From assembly GCA_014529385.2 (NCBI GenBank), contig CM043947.1, positions 116,416,087 to 116,480,086 of the forward strand: 64,000 nucleotides of DNA. Reading direction: 5' to 3'. Origin of the DNA: Adiantum capillus-veneris. Its lineage: Eukaryota; Streptophyta; Polypodiopsida; Polypodiales; Pteridaceae. Shown in pieces: positions 12,933 to 22,729 of this stretch. Position numbers and translations under genes: made by a program. Within the stretch, counting starts at the first letter, position 1; every line of letters starts with the position of its first letter. The notes below the pieces were generated by a model, which was not told where the DNA came from, ran no database searches, and worked only from the letters and a program-made list of their open reading frames with translations.

Positions 12933-13321
12933 GCGCATCCATGCAAAAAGCGTTCCATTGCCTCTCTCACTCTCTCTCTTTTTGCAGACGATGAACAGAG
13001 GGGCAAACATTGCCAAGGTGTATGACCACGCCAAAAGTCTAGGTGTACAGGTATTTCAAAATCTTCACAAGTTTTAACGGTGGCCGCTTTTTGTCGCCAT
13101 ATGTCTTGAGCTCAAACCCCACTACAGGCTCCCACTTAATTCTTCTCTTGTTGTTGTTCTTGCCTTTACAGGCAGAGAGCTATAATCGCACGGCCAAGGA
13201 TTTAAAGTGGAAGTTATGGTTGAAAAACATGAAGTTTAAGCTATGTCTCCTTGTTGCCATACTCATTGTACTTGCACTTGTAATTTGGTTGTCTATATGT
13301 AAAGGCTTCCAATGCACTTGA
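12756..13321 (+). CDS. Short R-SNARE (synaptobrevin/VAMP-like), three exons, no longin domain seen
   Basis: Exons are 12756-12863, 12988-13050 and 13172-13321. Both introns are GT-AG and phase 0, giving 106 residues. Residues about 16-75 form a v-SNARE motif: VTEVTDIMKKNIDE, then NRGANI with Arg40 in the ionic zero-layer position, then a basic Trp-rich juxtamembrane stretch ending WLKNMK. Residues about 81-99 are one hydrophobic anchor, followed by CKGFQCT. R-SNAREs on vesicles pair with Q-SNAREs to drive membrane fusion. The spacing from NID through KLW to WLKNMK matches plant VAMP72 proteins without gaps. Those proteins normally carry a longin domain of roughly 120 residues first; none is seen here. 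An in-frame TAA (12753-12755) sits directly before the ATG. An internal acceptor-like cttacag near 12815 could allow another first exon. No frame breaks were seen, and the introns rule out a processed copy. Confidence 0.8.
12869..12930. repeat. Poly-C/(TC)n tract filling R-SNARE intron 1
   Basis: About 28 C residues (12869-12896) are followed by about 17 TC units. They start five bases after the intron 1 donor GT, and the intron (12864-12987) remains pyrimidine-rich up to its tttttgcag acceptor. Confidence 0.9.
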
Positions 13322-14965
13322 CAATGCCTTCTGTTTCTCTTGATGGCCATTTGGACTAGATGCCCAATCGATAGGCATACATTTTGCCAATTGTTTCTAG
13401 ACCGGAACGTCGCTTTGTGGATACAACGGCTGATTGCATTTCAAGCTTGGAATGCCCTTCAATGGGATGTCCCCTTTATACACAAAGAAGATAAGTTTCC
13501 CATTCTCCTCAAGATTACTGTGATGGGCAAGATTCAATCCCATGGCTCACACCCCATGTGAGATAAAGTCATGGTCCCCCCCCCCCCCCAAAAAAAAAAA
13601 ACAAACAAACAAACAATATCGGCCCACTCATATGACGATGCCACATATGAAACTTACAATTGTGCTTTTATTCAGCTTGGAAGCTATGATTAAAAGACAT
13701 CAACCTCCACTACAATGCTCGAAATAAACTTTCTTATAAAAACTTGGAAACTAGTCTTGCTTGGTGGACCTTTCCATACAACATCTATAGAATATAACAG
13801 GACATGTGGAAATTGACATTTAGCATCTAGCATTGAAGGGAACATGAGCATGATTAATTTGGCAAGGACGGCACAGCGTGAAAGGGATATACATCTGAAA
13901 AATTCTATAATTTTTATGGGAGGAGACAAAGTTAAGTGCATCAATTATTAGAGATAATAGGGATGGTTGCAGTTGAGATTATATCCAAGTGAGGTTGTAC
14001 GACTATGTCTACTAATGAATGTTTTTTCTAGTATACGTGCTACATGTAAATTCTTGCAAACAAAAAGTCTTTTAAAATAAATTTTTCATCGAATGGCTGG
14101 TAGCTCGTGTATAATTAAAATATATACCTCTTTTATGTCCAAATATTGCTCATCGATCTCATGATTAGAGAGGGAGATAATGTTAATTTGTGGTTGGTAT
14201 CTTGAAATGGTAATGGACTGTAGATGCAATGTTGCTACTAAGTCTTGCTGTTGCTGCTCCAATGGCAAAAAGAGTCCAGTAATAATACAGAAGTGAGGGC
14301 AGCATGAGTGTCTATTTTATATGTCTGTCAACCTCGTTTATCGCTATATTTGTGAGGTATACCATGACAACCTAGCATATGGATGATAAGATAGTTTCAA
14401 GTTGGCTACAGTTTGCTCCCTAGATTATTGACGCTTAGACTGTAATCGTCTAGGTCTTGAAAACTTCATACTGAAATCTAGTATGAGAGTAACAAGGACA
14501 TATATAGTTTGGCATCAATTATTTAGAGCTGAAGTAAAGATGCACAAGGTGAATTCACTACTATGATACACCACATGCATTCACTACTTGTGTATTCACT
14601 ATTGTAATACATCACATGCATTGGCTAGCAATCATATGCAGAGAGTTGCATGTGTAACTAACATATACATATGTTCATCGACATTGAGTATATAAATCTG
14701 AAAATGAGATACAAAGAAACCGAAGCAAAGGAAGTAATGCAAAAAATTCCAAAACAAGTAAATAGGTAAAGCATGAATAAACTGCAATAAATGAGGTGCT
14801 TTACTAGCCTACAATGTTGTACTGCTCCTTTTCGATTGTCCAATCTAGTACAGGCCGATATTTGAGTCAAGCTACCAAAAAGAAATGTGAATAGTTAAAC
14901 ATATCATCTTGCAATGAAGTGTCACAGACTGAAAGTACAAAGTATATAGCGCACGTCATATAGAG
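13322..14965. other. R-SNARE 3' flank, then no gene recognised
   Basis: The first few hundred bases after the stop may include the 3' untranslated region; no strong poly(A) signal was decided. A poly-C/poly-A run lies near 13576-13601. The rest is AT-rich without recognisable coding. Confidence 0.4.
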
Positions 14966-15154
14966 GTGCCATACAAAAGTATGGTGGAGAGCTCGCACTG
15001 TGGTCTCTCCAAAAATTTATAAAAAACGAAAGCCGTGCCCTGCCTCGTAGCGTTTATGTGTTGCGCCAAGCAAACACATGTGCATGGAAAATTGGATGCA
15101 GATAACGGACCTTGAAGTGTTGTCGAGTTGGAGTCGCACTTGTGCAATTGGAAC
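14966..15154 (-). repeat. Diverged inverted repeat, right copy
   Basis: This is the reverse-complement partner of 8974-9169 (see that entry). Short frames on the minus strand here do not match a family I know. Confidence 0.7.
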
Positions 15155-16430
15155 ATGCAGTGTTGTGAATATCTGTCCTCCCTGCCATACACAAAACACG
15201 CAGATGTAACTTTATGTTCTATGTTCTCTGATCGGTATTACCTTCTCTCTCTCTCTCTATGTGTGTGTGTGTGTGTTGTAAACTTCTTCGGTCATCAATT
15301 ATGTCTTCTTGCCTCCTTGCTCACTAACCCCCGTTATGTATTGTGCTTCCTAACTCCACATGATAATAAGCATCTTGAGGCCAGCGTCCCCATAGCGGAA
15401 GGCACCATATTCAGTCCACTCATTAATAATACAAGAACGCAGCAGCTGACGAACTACTATTAGGTTACACTCATTGGCATTAGTACGGATGGCGTTCCTC
15501 TCGATATCATTCACCTTTAAAATAGAGCCAAAGACTGGCGGGGATGTTTTTATATTTAGTAGTTTTTATGAAGCCCATACTACCTTGCATCCCGGCTGCT
15601 TCCAAGCAACCTCCAGCATATATGTTACTCACTAACACATGATGCTGTAGCATTACATTTCTCTAAATCTATTTCATGCTCAAAGGCCAATCATCCAAGC
15701 TCCACATCTCCCCATTTTAGATAACATGTCTAAAATGCAAGTGGAAAGGCTTTAAGCCAGCTGTTCCATGAGAACGAGGAATGGTGCTCAGAAGTAGCCA
15801 TGACTAACATGCAATGACCTATTCTTGCATGTTGAAGGCTTTTGTTATTCGACAAGGCATTGAATTGGTTGAGACAAGTCACAAAAAGATTGCTAGTCGG
15901 GTCTCTTGTCGGTGCTCTGCTCAACTTGTATGGATTAGAGTTTTAGGATGTAACAAGCATATTTCACAAATCTACCTAGCTAGTGATGTAGACAAGCGTA
16001 AGTTGTACCAGATGCATATGGCATCTCACCGAGCACCTTGGCAAGCCAATGTCAAAACAACGTTTGCTGGAATGCAGTAATTACCATGCTCAGTAAAAAT
16101 CCTTAGGGTTGCTTTCACTTGATGCAAAGAGAAATCCACACTCCAAATATGCAATCATCTTTGCTTGCACCTTGAGGCTTGTGGAATTATGAAAAATGTC
16201 CACATGCAGGCAAGACTGTGTTTTACCAGGTCAAAACCATTTTGGACATATCTTGCAATCTGCACGCTCTAGGATTTGGACGAGGAGAGGCATAGGAGCC
16301 TTTCTCACAAGGGCTTTGTAAAGTATGGATTCACTAAGAGGCTGAGAGATGTAGTACAATTTGTCAAAAATACATAGTAGAGTACAAGTAGCACTACAGA
16401 AACCGTAAACACGACAAGGGCAATGCCTCA
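15155..16430. other. No gene recognised; short CT/TG microsatellite
   Basis: A (CT)n(TG)n tract occurs at about 15245-15281. The 111-codon plus frame over it is not credible. Nothing else is supported. Confidence 0.4.
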
Positions 16431-16564
16431 ATGTTTGAATTGATCATTGATATCAACTTGTGATGTTCCACATGTGATTGATGCCGTTTGACTCGAAATG
16501 TTTGAATTGATCATTGAGATCAAATTGTGATGTTCCACATGTGATTGATGCCGTTTGACTTGAT
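16431..16564 (+). repeat. Tandem duplication, two 67-bp units
   Basis: Units 16431-16497 and 16498-16564 share atgtttgaattgatcattga and tgatgttccacatgtgattg at a constant 67-base offset with few differences. Confidence 0.85.
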
Positions 16565-16774
16565 GGGAGACACCACAAACCTCCAAGACTAGGACAAGGA
16601 GAGGCATAAGAGCCTTCCTGACATATGACGATTATGAAACCTAAACATTTCCAGAATAGAGCCATTGTAGGTGGTTCTCTTGGCATACCCATGAATGTTG
16701 CAAAGCTTGTTGTATATGCACATCACATCAACTATACCACATTTGCACCTCAAGAGTAAGCAATATGTCACTTC

Positions 16775-17031
16775 TGTTGTTGTACTAGCCCAGGAGGGCG
16801 TCCACTATCAAGAGTGTACATCAGAGATTCTTACATGTTACACACACAGAGATTAGGGAGAGAAGAGAGAGTACGCAGAGATGTAGACGAAGGGGTGTGT
16901 GTCCACTTCTTGTTATATTCGTGGGTTACAAGAGGTTATAAGTAGGCTTGTGTATGGGGATTTGAAAAGGTATTCGTGCCTCTTGGTTTCTCGAGGCGTG
17001 ACAGCTGGAATTTTGTTTATTTAACCCAACA
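16775..17031 (-). repeat. 3' LTR of the minus-strand element
   Basis: A 257-base repeat with TG...CA ends when read on the minus strand (TGTTGGGTTAAATAAAC at its start, TAGTACAACAACA at its end). The first 70 bases in element orientation recur at 18614-18683. Confidence 0.8.
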
Positions 17032-17040
17032 TCCCCCCTC
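17032..17040 (-). promoter_or_regulatory. Polypurine tract
   Basis: GAGGGGGGA on the minus strand sits immediately before the 3' LTR, the expected place for plus-strand DNA priming in LTR retroelements. Confidence 0.8.
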
Positions 17041-17210
17041 AGCTGAATGCCGAGAGAAGATTGTGTATACGTTTATTGAGAATGGGCCTAGATACATGTG
17101 CATCAGATAGTGCCTATGTGAAGTGGTTTATGTGCGTTCTTTTTTTGTGGTCGCAAATGCAACCGGTGCAAGACATAATTTGAAATTTGTACAATGGAGA
17201 TTAAAGCTCA

Positions 17211-17930
17211 TTATCCTGGATCAAACAGGAGTTGAGGGATAAAAAGCAGCTGTTGGCAAGGTTTTATCTTGAAATTTGTCTCCAGAATTTCGAACGCACA
17301 AGGCTTCACGAGCGAGTGTTGAGGTTGAATCATTTCAGCAAGACTTCCCCCCTTTCGACCTTGACACGAGCGTCGTATCTGCATCATCCGCATCAATAGG
17401 AGAAAACAGTCCACCAATGCAAGTTCCATCAGGAAATTGAAGGTCAAGCTCAAGACTGATGGGATGCTGGTTGGGGAAGGGTTCATTGCATCAGTGTCTT
17501 GATTATCTATTGAGACTCTCAAACGGGAACCATGAAGGCCATCATTGAGAAGAACATGAGCAATAAGTAAAAGAAGGGGCTTGCTGGCTGTAGCAGAATC
17601 TTCAATGCCATCAGCACAAAAGGCTACATCAGCATCAGTAGGTGTGGGTTCATTTTCAGAAGCACTGCTTCGCTGATCAGTAAGAGCATGGGTTGTTGCT
17701 TCAAGGTTCACATGTGTGGGAGCCTCGAACATATCAAATAGGCCTTGATTTTCTATGAGGGCTGCTGGCTGCTGAAGATCAGTGTATATTTGCAGATTCT
17801 TTTCATCATCGTGAGCAGGTCCAAGCTGGAGTGCTCTTGTACAGGTTGTAATCTTAAAGTCCATGTGAATACAATTGGCTGGCTGAGTCTGCTCCTCTGG
17901 AGGTTGTTGAAGTTCATTTGCTACGTACAA
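17211..17930 (-). CDS. Unrecognised 239-codon frame inside the LTR element
   Basis: This frame overlaps the end of the 245-codon frame upstream by 17 bases in a different phase. The two may be one product joined by a frameshift, or one gene broken by a single-base indel. The N-terminal half is acidic and Gln/Thr/Asn-rich; a hydrophobic Leu-rich stretch (SLTFNFLMELALVDCFLLL) lies in the C-terminal half. I see no zinc knuckle, DSG protease, DDE or YVDD motif. It could be transduced host sequence or a fast-evolving element protein. The start codon is the first Met after the overlap and is not independently supported. Confidence 0.35.
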   Translation of the reverse strand: MYVANELQQPPEEQTQPANCIHMDFKITTCTRALQLGPAHDDEKNLQIYTDLQQPAALIENQGLFDMFEAPTHVNLEATTHALTDQRSSASENEPTPTDADVAFCADGIEDSATASKPLLLLIAHVLLNDGLHGSRLRVSIDNQDTDAMNPSPTSIPSVLSLTFNFLMELALVDCFLLLMRMMQIRRSCQGRKGGSLAEMIQPQHSLVKPCAFEILETNFKIKPCQQLLFIPQLLFDPG

Positions 17931-18651
17931 TAAAACATACTGTATCGATTCTTGGGAGGATCAGACCCAAGATTTCGTGAAGACGGAAACCAACCAGCTG
18001 GCCATCGTCTATGTAAAAATATTCAAAATCGGATGCGTCTTGAGCCATCATAAAGGCAGCAAAATTGAGGTGAGGCAGTCCCAGTTTTGATTCAATAAAA
18101 TGCTCAGAATAGGCTTCGAGGGTGCCGACTGGCAACCTATGCATTGGAGGAAGAACCTCTCCAGAAAACACCTTATGCACAGCTGCGGCTTCATCTGTTT
18201 CTTCGGCCATGGAGAGATCGGCTGAGAGATCGGCTGTCAGGAAGTCCATATCAGCATCTGAAACATTGACTTCTCCAAGAAAAAGCACAGCATTATCATG
18301 GTCCTCTTCATCAAGGACAACATTTTCATTAGCAATGCTCTCTTGGTTTGCTTTAGAAGCGCATGCGTGAGCAGCAGCAAGGGGCCGGACTGAGGTTTCA
18401 TCCACACAGGGGTCAGCGGCGATGTCAGAGTCTTCAGGGTCGTGCAGAGCAGCAAGAAAGGTTGCAATTAGGGTAGCCTCCTCAGCACATAGTGGGAAGG
18501 CTTCAGTATGTTCTGGCGCAGCAGGAGAAGGGACTTCGTGGGTTTCATGACCAACCTCAGGGGCTGATCTGACTTGCGCCAAGAGATGGGGTGTGTGGCA
18601 TGGCAGGTCAGCGTTGAAAAGGTATTCGTGCCTCTTGGTTTCTCGAGGCAT
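17914..18651 (-). CDS. Unrecognised acidic 245-codon frame starting in LTR remnant
   Basis: The frame begins inside the 70-base 5' LTR remnant (MPRETKRHEYLF) and continues into unique interior sequence. It is strongly acidic, with Asp/Glu/Ala-rich stretches between about residues 75 and 160. A more ordered region follows at about 190-235 (LGLPHLNFAAFMMAQ, then YIDDGQLVGFRLHEILG). No retroelement domain is recognised. A reading frame this long without stops in otherwise decayed surroundings suggests past selection or a recent origin. The LTR-derived start may be a by-product of the deletion that fused the LTR to the interior. Confidence 0.4.
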   Translation of the reverse strand: MPRETKRHEYLFNADLPCHTPHLLAQVRSAPEVGHETHEVPSPAAPEHTEAFPLCAEEATLIATFLAALHDPEDSDIAADPCVDETSVRPLAAAHACASKANQESIANENVVLDEEDHDNAVLFLGEVNVSDADMDFLTADLSADLSMAEETDEAAAVHKVFSGEVLPPMHRLPVGTLEAYSEHFIESKLGLPHLNFAAFMMAQDASDFEYFYIDDGQLVGFRLHEILGLILPRIDTVCFIVRSK

Positions 18652-18683
18652 GACAGTTGGAATTATGTTTATTTAACCCAACA
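18614..18683 (-). repeat. Truncated 5' LTR (about 70 bp)
   Basis: It matches the first 70 bases (element orientation) of the 257-base 3' LTR with three differences, then similarity stops abruptly at ttgaaaagg. The loss of the rest of this LTR and any primer binding site would disable the copy. Confidence 0.8.
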
Positions 18684-19227
18684 ACTTCCTCTTCGTGGGG
18701 CGTTTCCAGTACTTGCTTCTTACAATGTGCAAAAGAGAGATTCAAAACTCCATCATACTACGGAAATTGATATAGGCCTACCAAGATTTTTAGTGGTGAC
18801 ATTTTCACTCACTCCTTTACGTGAGGCATGGGGAAGAAACCCCTTGATCTCTCCAACCGGTGGTTTCAATGCACCACCACTAGGAATCTAGGATAGCTTA
18901 CTGGCTATGTCGATGGAGTTGCTCACCTTACCAGCCCGGATCTACACGATTGCCTTGGCTATGACCAAGATGGACAACTGAGTGTGATCTGTGTCTAGCT
19001 AGCACCTCATTCTTTAAACTCCAGTTGTATAGGGCGAGTGCTCACATAATCTGATCGCGCGATTCTCTTGCCATCAATAGCTATCTTGGGGCTCTCTCTA
19101 CAACTAGTCGCTGGCAAGTACAATTATAAAAATGAAATACGACATAGGTTCAATTCCCAAGCTCTGCAAGACCACTTTTCATTGCTGTAATTGCAGATAC
19201 CACTGTTTTTTTCAGCATCACAAGGGA

Positions 19228-19576
19228 TAAACCTACTTGCTCAAAATTATCAATGCCGCCCTCAACTTCTAGATGTACGTCGGCGTCATTGGACATACCC
19301 TCACTATCGTGGCGATCGACACCAAGTACATAGACCATTAACATTATCCTCACAATAGACCAACCCGTTGGCCAGTACTACCTCTTTGCCTCTGTCTTCT
19401 CTCCCATCATCAGTTGCTTCGTCGTCCCCTTCCCCGCAACCCCGGCCAACGTAATGATTTGCTACAACGGCACGAGAAAAGTCACCTCTACTAGCCTCAC
19501 CATCATTGCTTTCCCCATCTTCAATGACTCCATTTATGCGAGCCTCAAGGGACTCTCCAATTACTTTGGTGGTTGA
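19228..19576 (+). pseudogene. Laccase (multicopper oxidase) pseudogene fragment, left arm
   Basis: Translation gives TYLLKIINAALNF, a TAG stop where the other arm has CAG (Gln), then MYVGVIGHTLTIVAID. After a frame change it gives ILTIDQPVGQYYLFAS, PATPANVMICY and SLKGLSNYF. The order and wording match the second cupredoxin domain of plant laccases, extracellular copper enzymes that oxidise monolignols and other phenolics. A TAA precedes TYLL in both arms. The part between KYIDH and ILTIDQP is shortened and frame-shifted. No copper-ligand His motifs lie in this piece. It is a broken exon, not a functional enzyme. Confidence 0.75.
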
Positions 19577-19800
19577 GTTTTTGTTGTGGGCCGTGCTACC
19601 GAGAGAGAGAGAGAGAGAGAGAGAGACATAGTGCAATACAGCAACATACCTTGTCGACGCTCCTGTTTGCTCTCCTCTATGCTCGAGTCTGCTTGTGTTG
19701 CTGATCTCCTTGCACTAGAATCTCCTTGTGCCGCTGATTTCCTTGCCGTACTATTATCGGCAAAGCTTTTGAAGCAACGCTGCTACTTTTTTTTCGAGCG

Positions 19801-19860
19801 AGGTGATAGTCCATTGGTTTAAGATCGGGAGTCTATGCTCAAGATTAATCCAAGTGCCTC
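19801..19860 (+). repeat. tRNA-like (SINE-head-like) segment, left arm
   Basis: The sequence has a box A-like TAGTCCATTGG and, about 30 bases on, a weak box B-like AGATTAATCC. It could be the head of a tRNA-derived SINE. No complete cloverleaf could be folded by eye. The same segment occurs at 22386-22442 in the other arm because the arms are duplicates. Confidence 0.3.
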
Positions 19861-20270
19861 AATACGGTGGCCTTATTTGAAAAAAGGACCTTGGGCTCAT
19901 CAAGTAAACGTACACATGGAGAATTTTAGAGATAAATTGACTATATTTGAAGATTGTTAAAGTATTCTCCCTACGTTTTGTAAGTTTTTTTTTCAAAACT
20001 CACACTTGTGAGTGGATTACATTAACACAACCAAATAAATTACAATTTTCTTGCCATGTTCATGACCAGCCATAAAAACTATTGCTAGACATAACTACAC
20101 CGACTAATAGGGGAGGAGTGCATTTTATTTGCGAGCTTCTATTTTTGTGCTTTTGTGATTGTTTCACTTTTTCCAAGCTTTTGCCATGATTTTGGTGCAA
20201 AAAAATATCCCAATGTGTTGTAATGGATCTATCTCACCTTTGCCACATATTGCAATTCAATTTAAGCCTC

Positions 20271-21969
20271 TAGACATTTCAAAATAGGCGAATGCTTTCT
20301 AACCACTTCCATCTTCAACATTTATTTCTTGTAGTGCATTCCATGATACTACACCATGAAAAGCCCGCAAATACGTATTGTGTCTTTGGAAGTTCACCAC
20401 ATTTGACGTACACATCACCAAATGCATTGCCAAGCCCAAGTTTTGCACTCACAACCCCCTATTGACAAACCCTTGCATGTATTCTTTTACCTTTCTCATT
20501 TTCTCCTAGGCTACCATAGGCTTTCAAAAGGGAAAGCAAAATTTATTGTGTCAAGAGCTAATCCCTCAGTTTGACAAATGAGTGCTTGTGCAATATGGAC
20601 ATTTTAAGCATAGCCTATGATGAGCATACTCCTGATGCTCATCCATTGCTTGTTTTTGCTTTGGCAAGATCCCCGATTCAAGCCTTAATCATCCCATCGA
20701 ACCTCCACTCCCTCCAAGCTGCAAACCAAGGCCGTCAAAACAGTGAAAAAGTCATGTGGCACCTTATCACCGCTAAATGCATCAATCTTGAGCGAGTCGT
20801 AACTTGGCAACCATGAGCCTGATGGACGAACCGTCAGGTCCGGCCAGTTTCACATACTACATATTAACTTTCAAAACATGGTCGAGGTCTAAAAACTCTC
20901 TGATGGCACATCTACCAATCCATTGAAAGTTCCCCACAACTGGCGTCGGGGAAACTTTCAGCTGGCCATATCTTATCCGTTCAAGCTCCGATTGATGATT
21001 CCGAAAGACTGGCATGCTCCATAACTTGAGAACTTCATACCTAGCCATTGACATTTGAAATAACCATTTGTCTCCACCTGCCCTATCCATCAAGAATTTG
21101 CAAACCATTCCATGTTTAATCAACCATAACTTTCGCACCGCAACTCTGTTTGAGGAGCCTTTTGGACTCATTTGTAACACACCTCGGGCACTTAGACTAC
21201 CAATCCAATTGGACACTTTTCAAGCCTTCTTGGCCTATAGAACGACCTTAAGACTACATTTCCACCCCACCTTTTTCTTTGCATTGCAGGCATGCAAGTA
21301 TATGTGTTTTGAGACAAACAAAAATTTAAGTCTATGTAGGGAAGTGAAGGTTAACATATTAAATAAGGCACTTTACAATACTGAATTTTGTACTATACAA
21401 TACAAATTTTGCATTGGCAAGCTCATAAATGTGATAAAGAGTAAATCAAAATCTTTGTGTTGAATTTTACATTACTGAAATGTATCCAAAATAAAGGCAT
21501 ACAGGAAGCATGCTTAGGTGTTTGTTCTAGTATAATGAGGGAATGTCTAATGAGCTTCATGTTTCCAATACACGAAGCATGCTTAGGTGTTTCTTCTACT
21601 ATAATGAGGGAATGTCTAATGAGCTTCATATTTCCACATTGCAGGAAAAAACAATATGGAGAAATACCTTCTTCCGACCTAATTTTTCTATATAGCCAAA
21701 GAGCTTCATGAGGAGTATGGTATGAACATGGAGGGGGTTCTTCCACACGATCTTATGGAAGAAGAAATCTTTCATGGCCGGTGGATGACTATTTTCAAGC
21801 AAGACTACAAGAAGAATGCAAAGATCTACTTGTATCATGTGCAACTAATCCTAGTTCATGATGATTGTAGGTTCCTGTTCCACAAGGTATACAAGGCCCC
21901 TCCATCTAGTGTGGAGATCACTTCAGATTTTATGCGCTGCGTTGATTTTGAGAAATGCCATCAAAAAAC
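20271..21969. other. Spacer between inverted-repeat arms; dispersed repeat inside
   Basis: The 1.7-kb loop has no recognisable gene. About 20830-21090 belongs to the same dispersed repeat family seen near 1180-1330, 26570-26720 and 29510-29630. A short tandem duplication is listed separately. Confidence 0.5.
21505..21638 (+). repeat. Tandem duplication, about 69-bp units
   Basis: Units start at 21505 and 21574 and share gaagcatgcttaggtgttt and ataatgagggaatgtctaat. Confidence 0.85.
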
Positions 21970-22385
21970 GTGTAGATGCTTAAATTGAATTGCAATATGT
22001 GGCAAAGGTGAGATAGATCCATTACAACACATTGGGATATAATTTTGCACCAAAATCATGGGAAAAGCTTGAAAAAAGTGAAACAATCACAAAAGCACAA
22101 AAATAGAAGCTCGCAAATAAAATGCACATCTCCCCTATTAGTCGATGTAGTTATGTCTAGCATCGTTCTCATGGCTCATCATGAGCATGGCAAGAAAATT
22201 GTAATTTATTTGGTTGTGTTAATGTAATCCACTCACAAGTGTGAGTTTTGAAAAAAAAACTTGCAAAACCTAGGGAGAATGCTTTAACAATCTTCAAATA
22301 TAGTCAATTTACCTCTAAAATTCTCCATGTGTATGTTTACTTGGTGAGTCCAAGGTCCTTTTTTCAAATAAGGCCACCGTATTGA

Positions 22386-22442
22386 GCCACTTGGATTAAT
22401 CCTGAGCATAGACTCCCGATCTTAATCCAATGGACTACAACC
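22386..22442 (-). repeat. tRNA-like (SINE-head-like) segment, right arm
   Basis: Counterpart of 19801-19860. Here the box B-like stretch reads AGGATTAATCC. Evidence is motif-level only. Confidence 0.3.
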
Positions 22443-22637
22443 TTGCTCGAAGTAAAAAAGCACTACGATCTTCCTCAAAAAGTACCAGTGCTGATTCAAA
22501 AGCTTTGCCGATAATAGTACCGCAAGGAGATCAGCGGTACAAGGAGATTTTAGTGCAAGGAGATCAGCAACACAAGCAGACTGGAGGACAGAGGAGATCA
22601 AACAGGAGCGTCGACAAGGTATGTTGTTGTACTGCAC

Positions 22638-22673
<36 letters not shown>

Positions 22674-22729
22674 GCATGCCCCACAACAAAAATCTCAACT
22701 AGCGGAGTAATTGGAGAGCTTCAAGAGCA

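Larger units (their letters stand above)
16775..18683 (-). mobile_element. Minus-strand LTR retroelement with truncated 5' LTR, TSD ACTTC
   Basis: ACTTC at 16770-16774 and 18684-18688 flanks the element, and the other inverted-repeat arm shows the uninterrupted site with one ACTTC. Element ends are TGTTG...CAACA. In its own orientation the 3' LTR is 16775-17031 with a purine tract just inside it. The 5' LTR is reduced to about 70 bases (18614-18683), 3 of which differ from the 3' LTR. The 1.6-kb interior encodes two overlapping frames on the same strand but no recognised gag, protease, integrase or reverse transcriptase. It therefore looks non-autonomous, possibly carrying unrelated sequence. 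Confidence 0.85.
16676..20270 (+). repeat. Large inverted repeat, left arm (laccase-bearing)
   Basis: This arm pairs with the reverse complement of about 21970-25024. Outer boundary landmark is tctcttggcatacccatgaa; inner landmark is attgcaattcaatttaagc. The arm is interrupted by the LTR element 16775-18683; removing it and one TSD leaves about 1.68 kb. It holds a laccase fragment (19228-19576), a GA tract (about 19600-19626) and a tRNA-like segment (19801-19860). Confidence 0.9.

Noticed and set aside
12782-13034. Minus-strand Gly-rich frames over the R-SNARE gene
   Set aside because: They arise from the poly-C/(TC)n tract of intron 1 and oppose a well-supported spliced gene.
12756-13321. 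R-SNARE as a processed retrocopy of a VAMP gene
   Set aside because: Two spliceable introns, no poly(A) tail or TSD, and a TATA-like upstream region argue against retrocopying.
19148-19160. ggttcaattcc as box B of a tRNA gene
   Set aside because: No acceptor stem, D arm or box A at the right spacing could be found.
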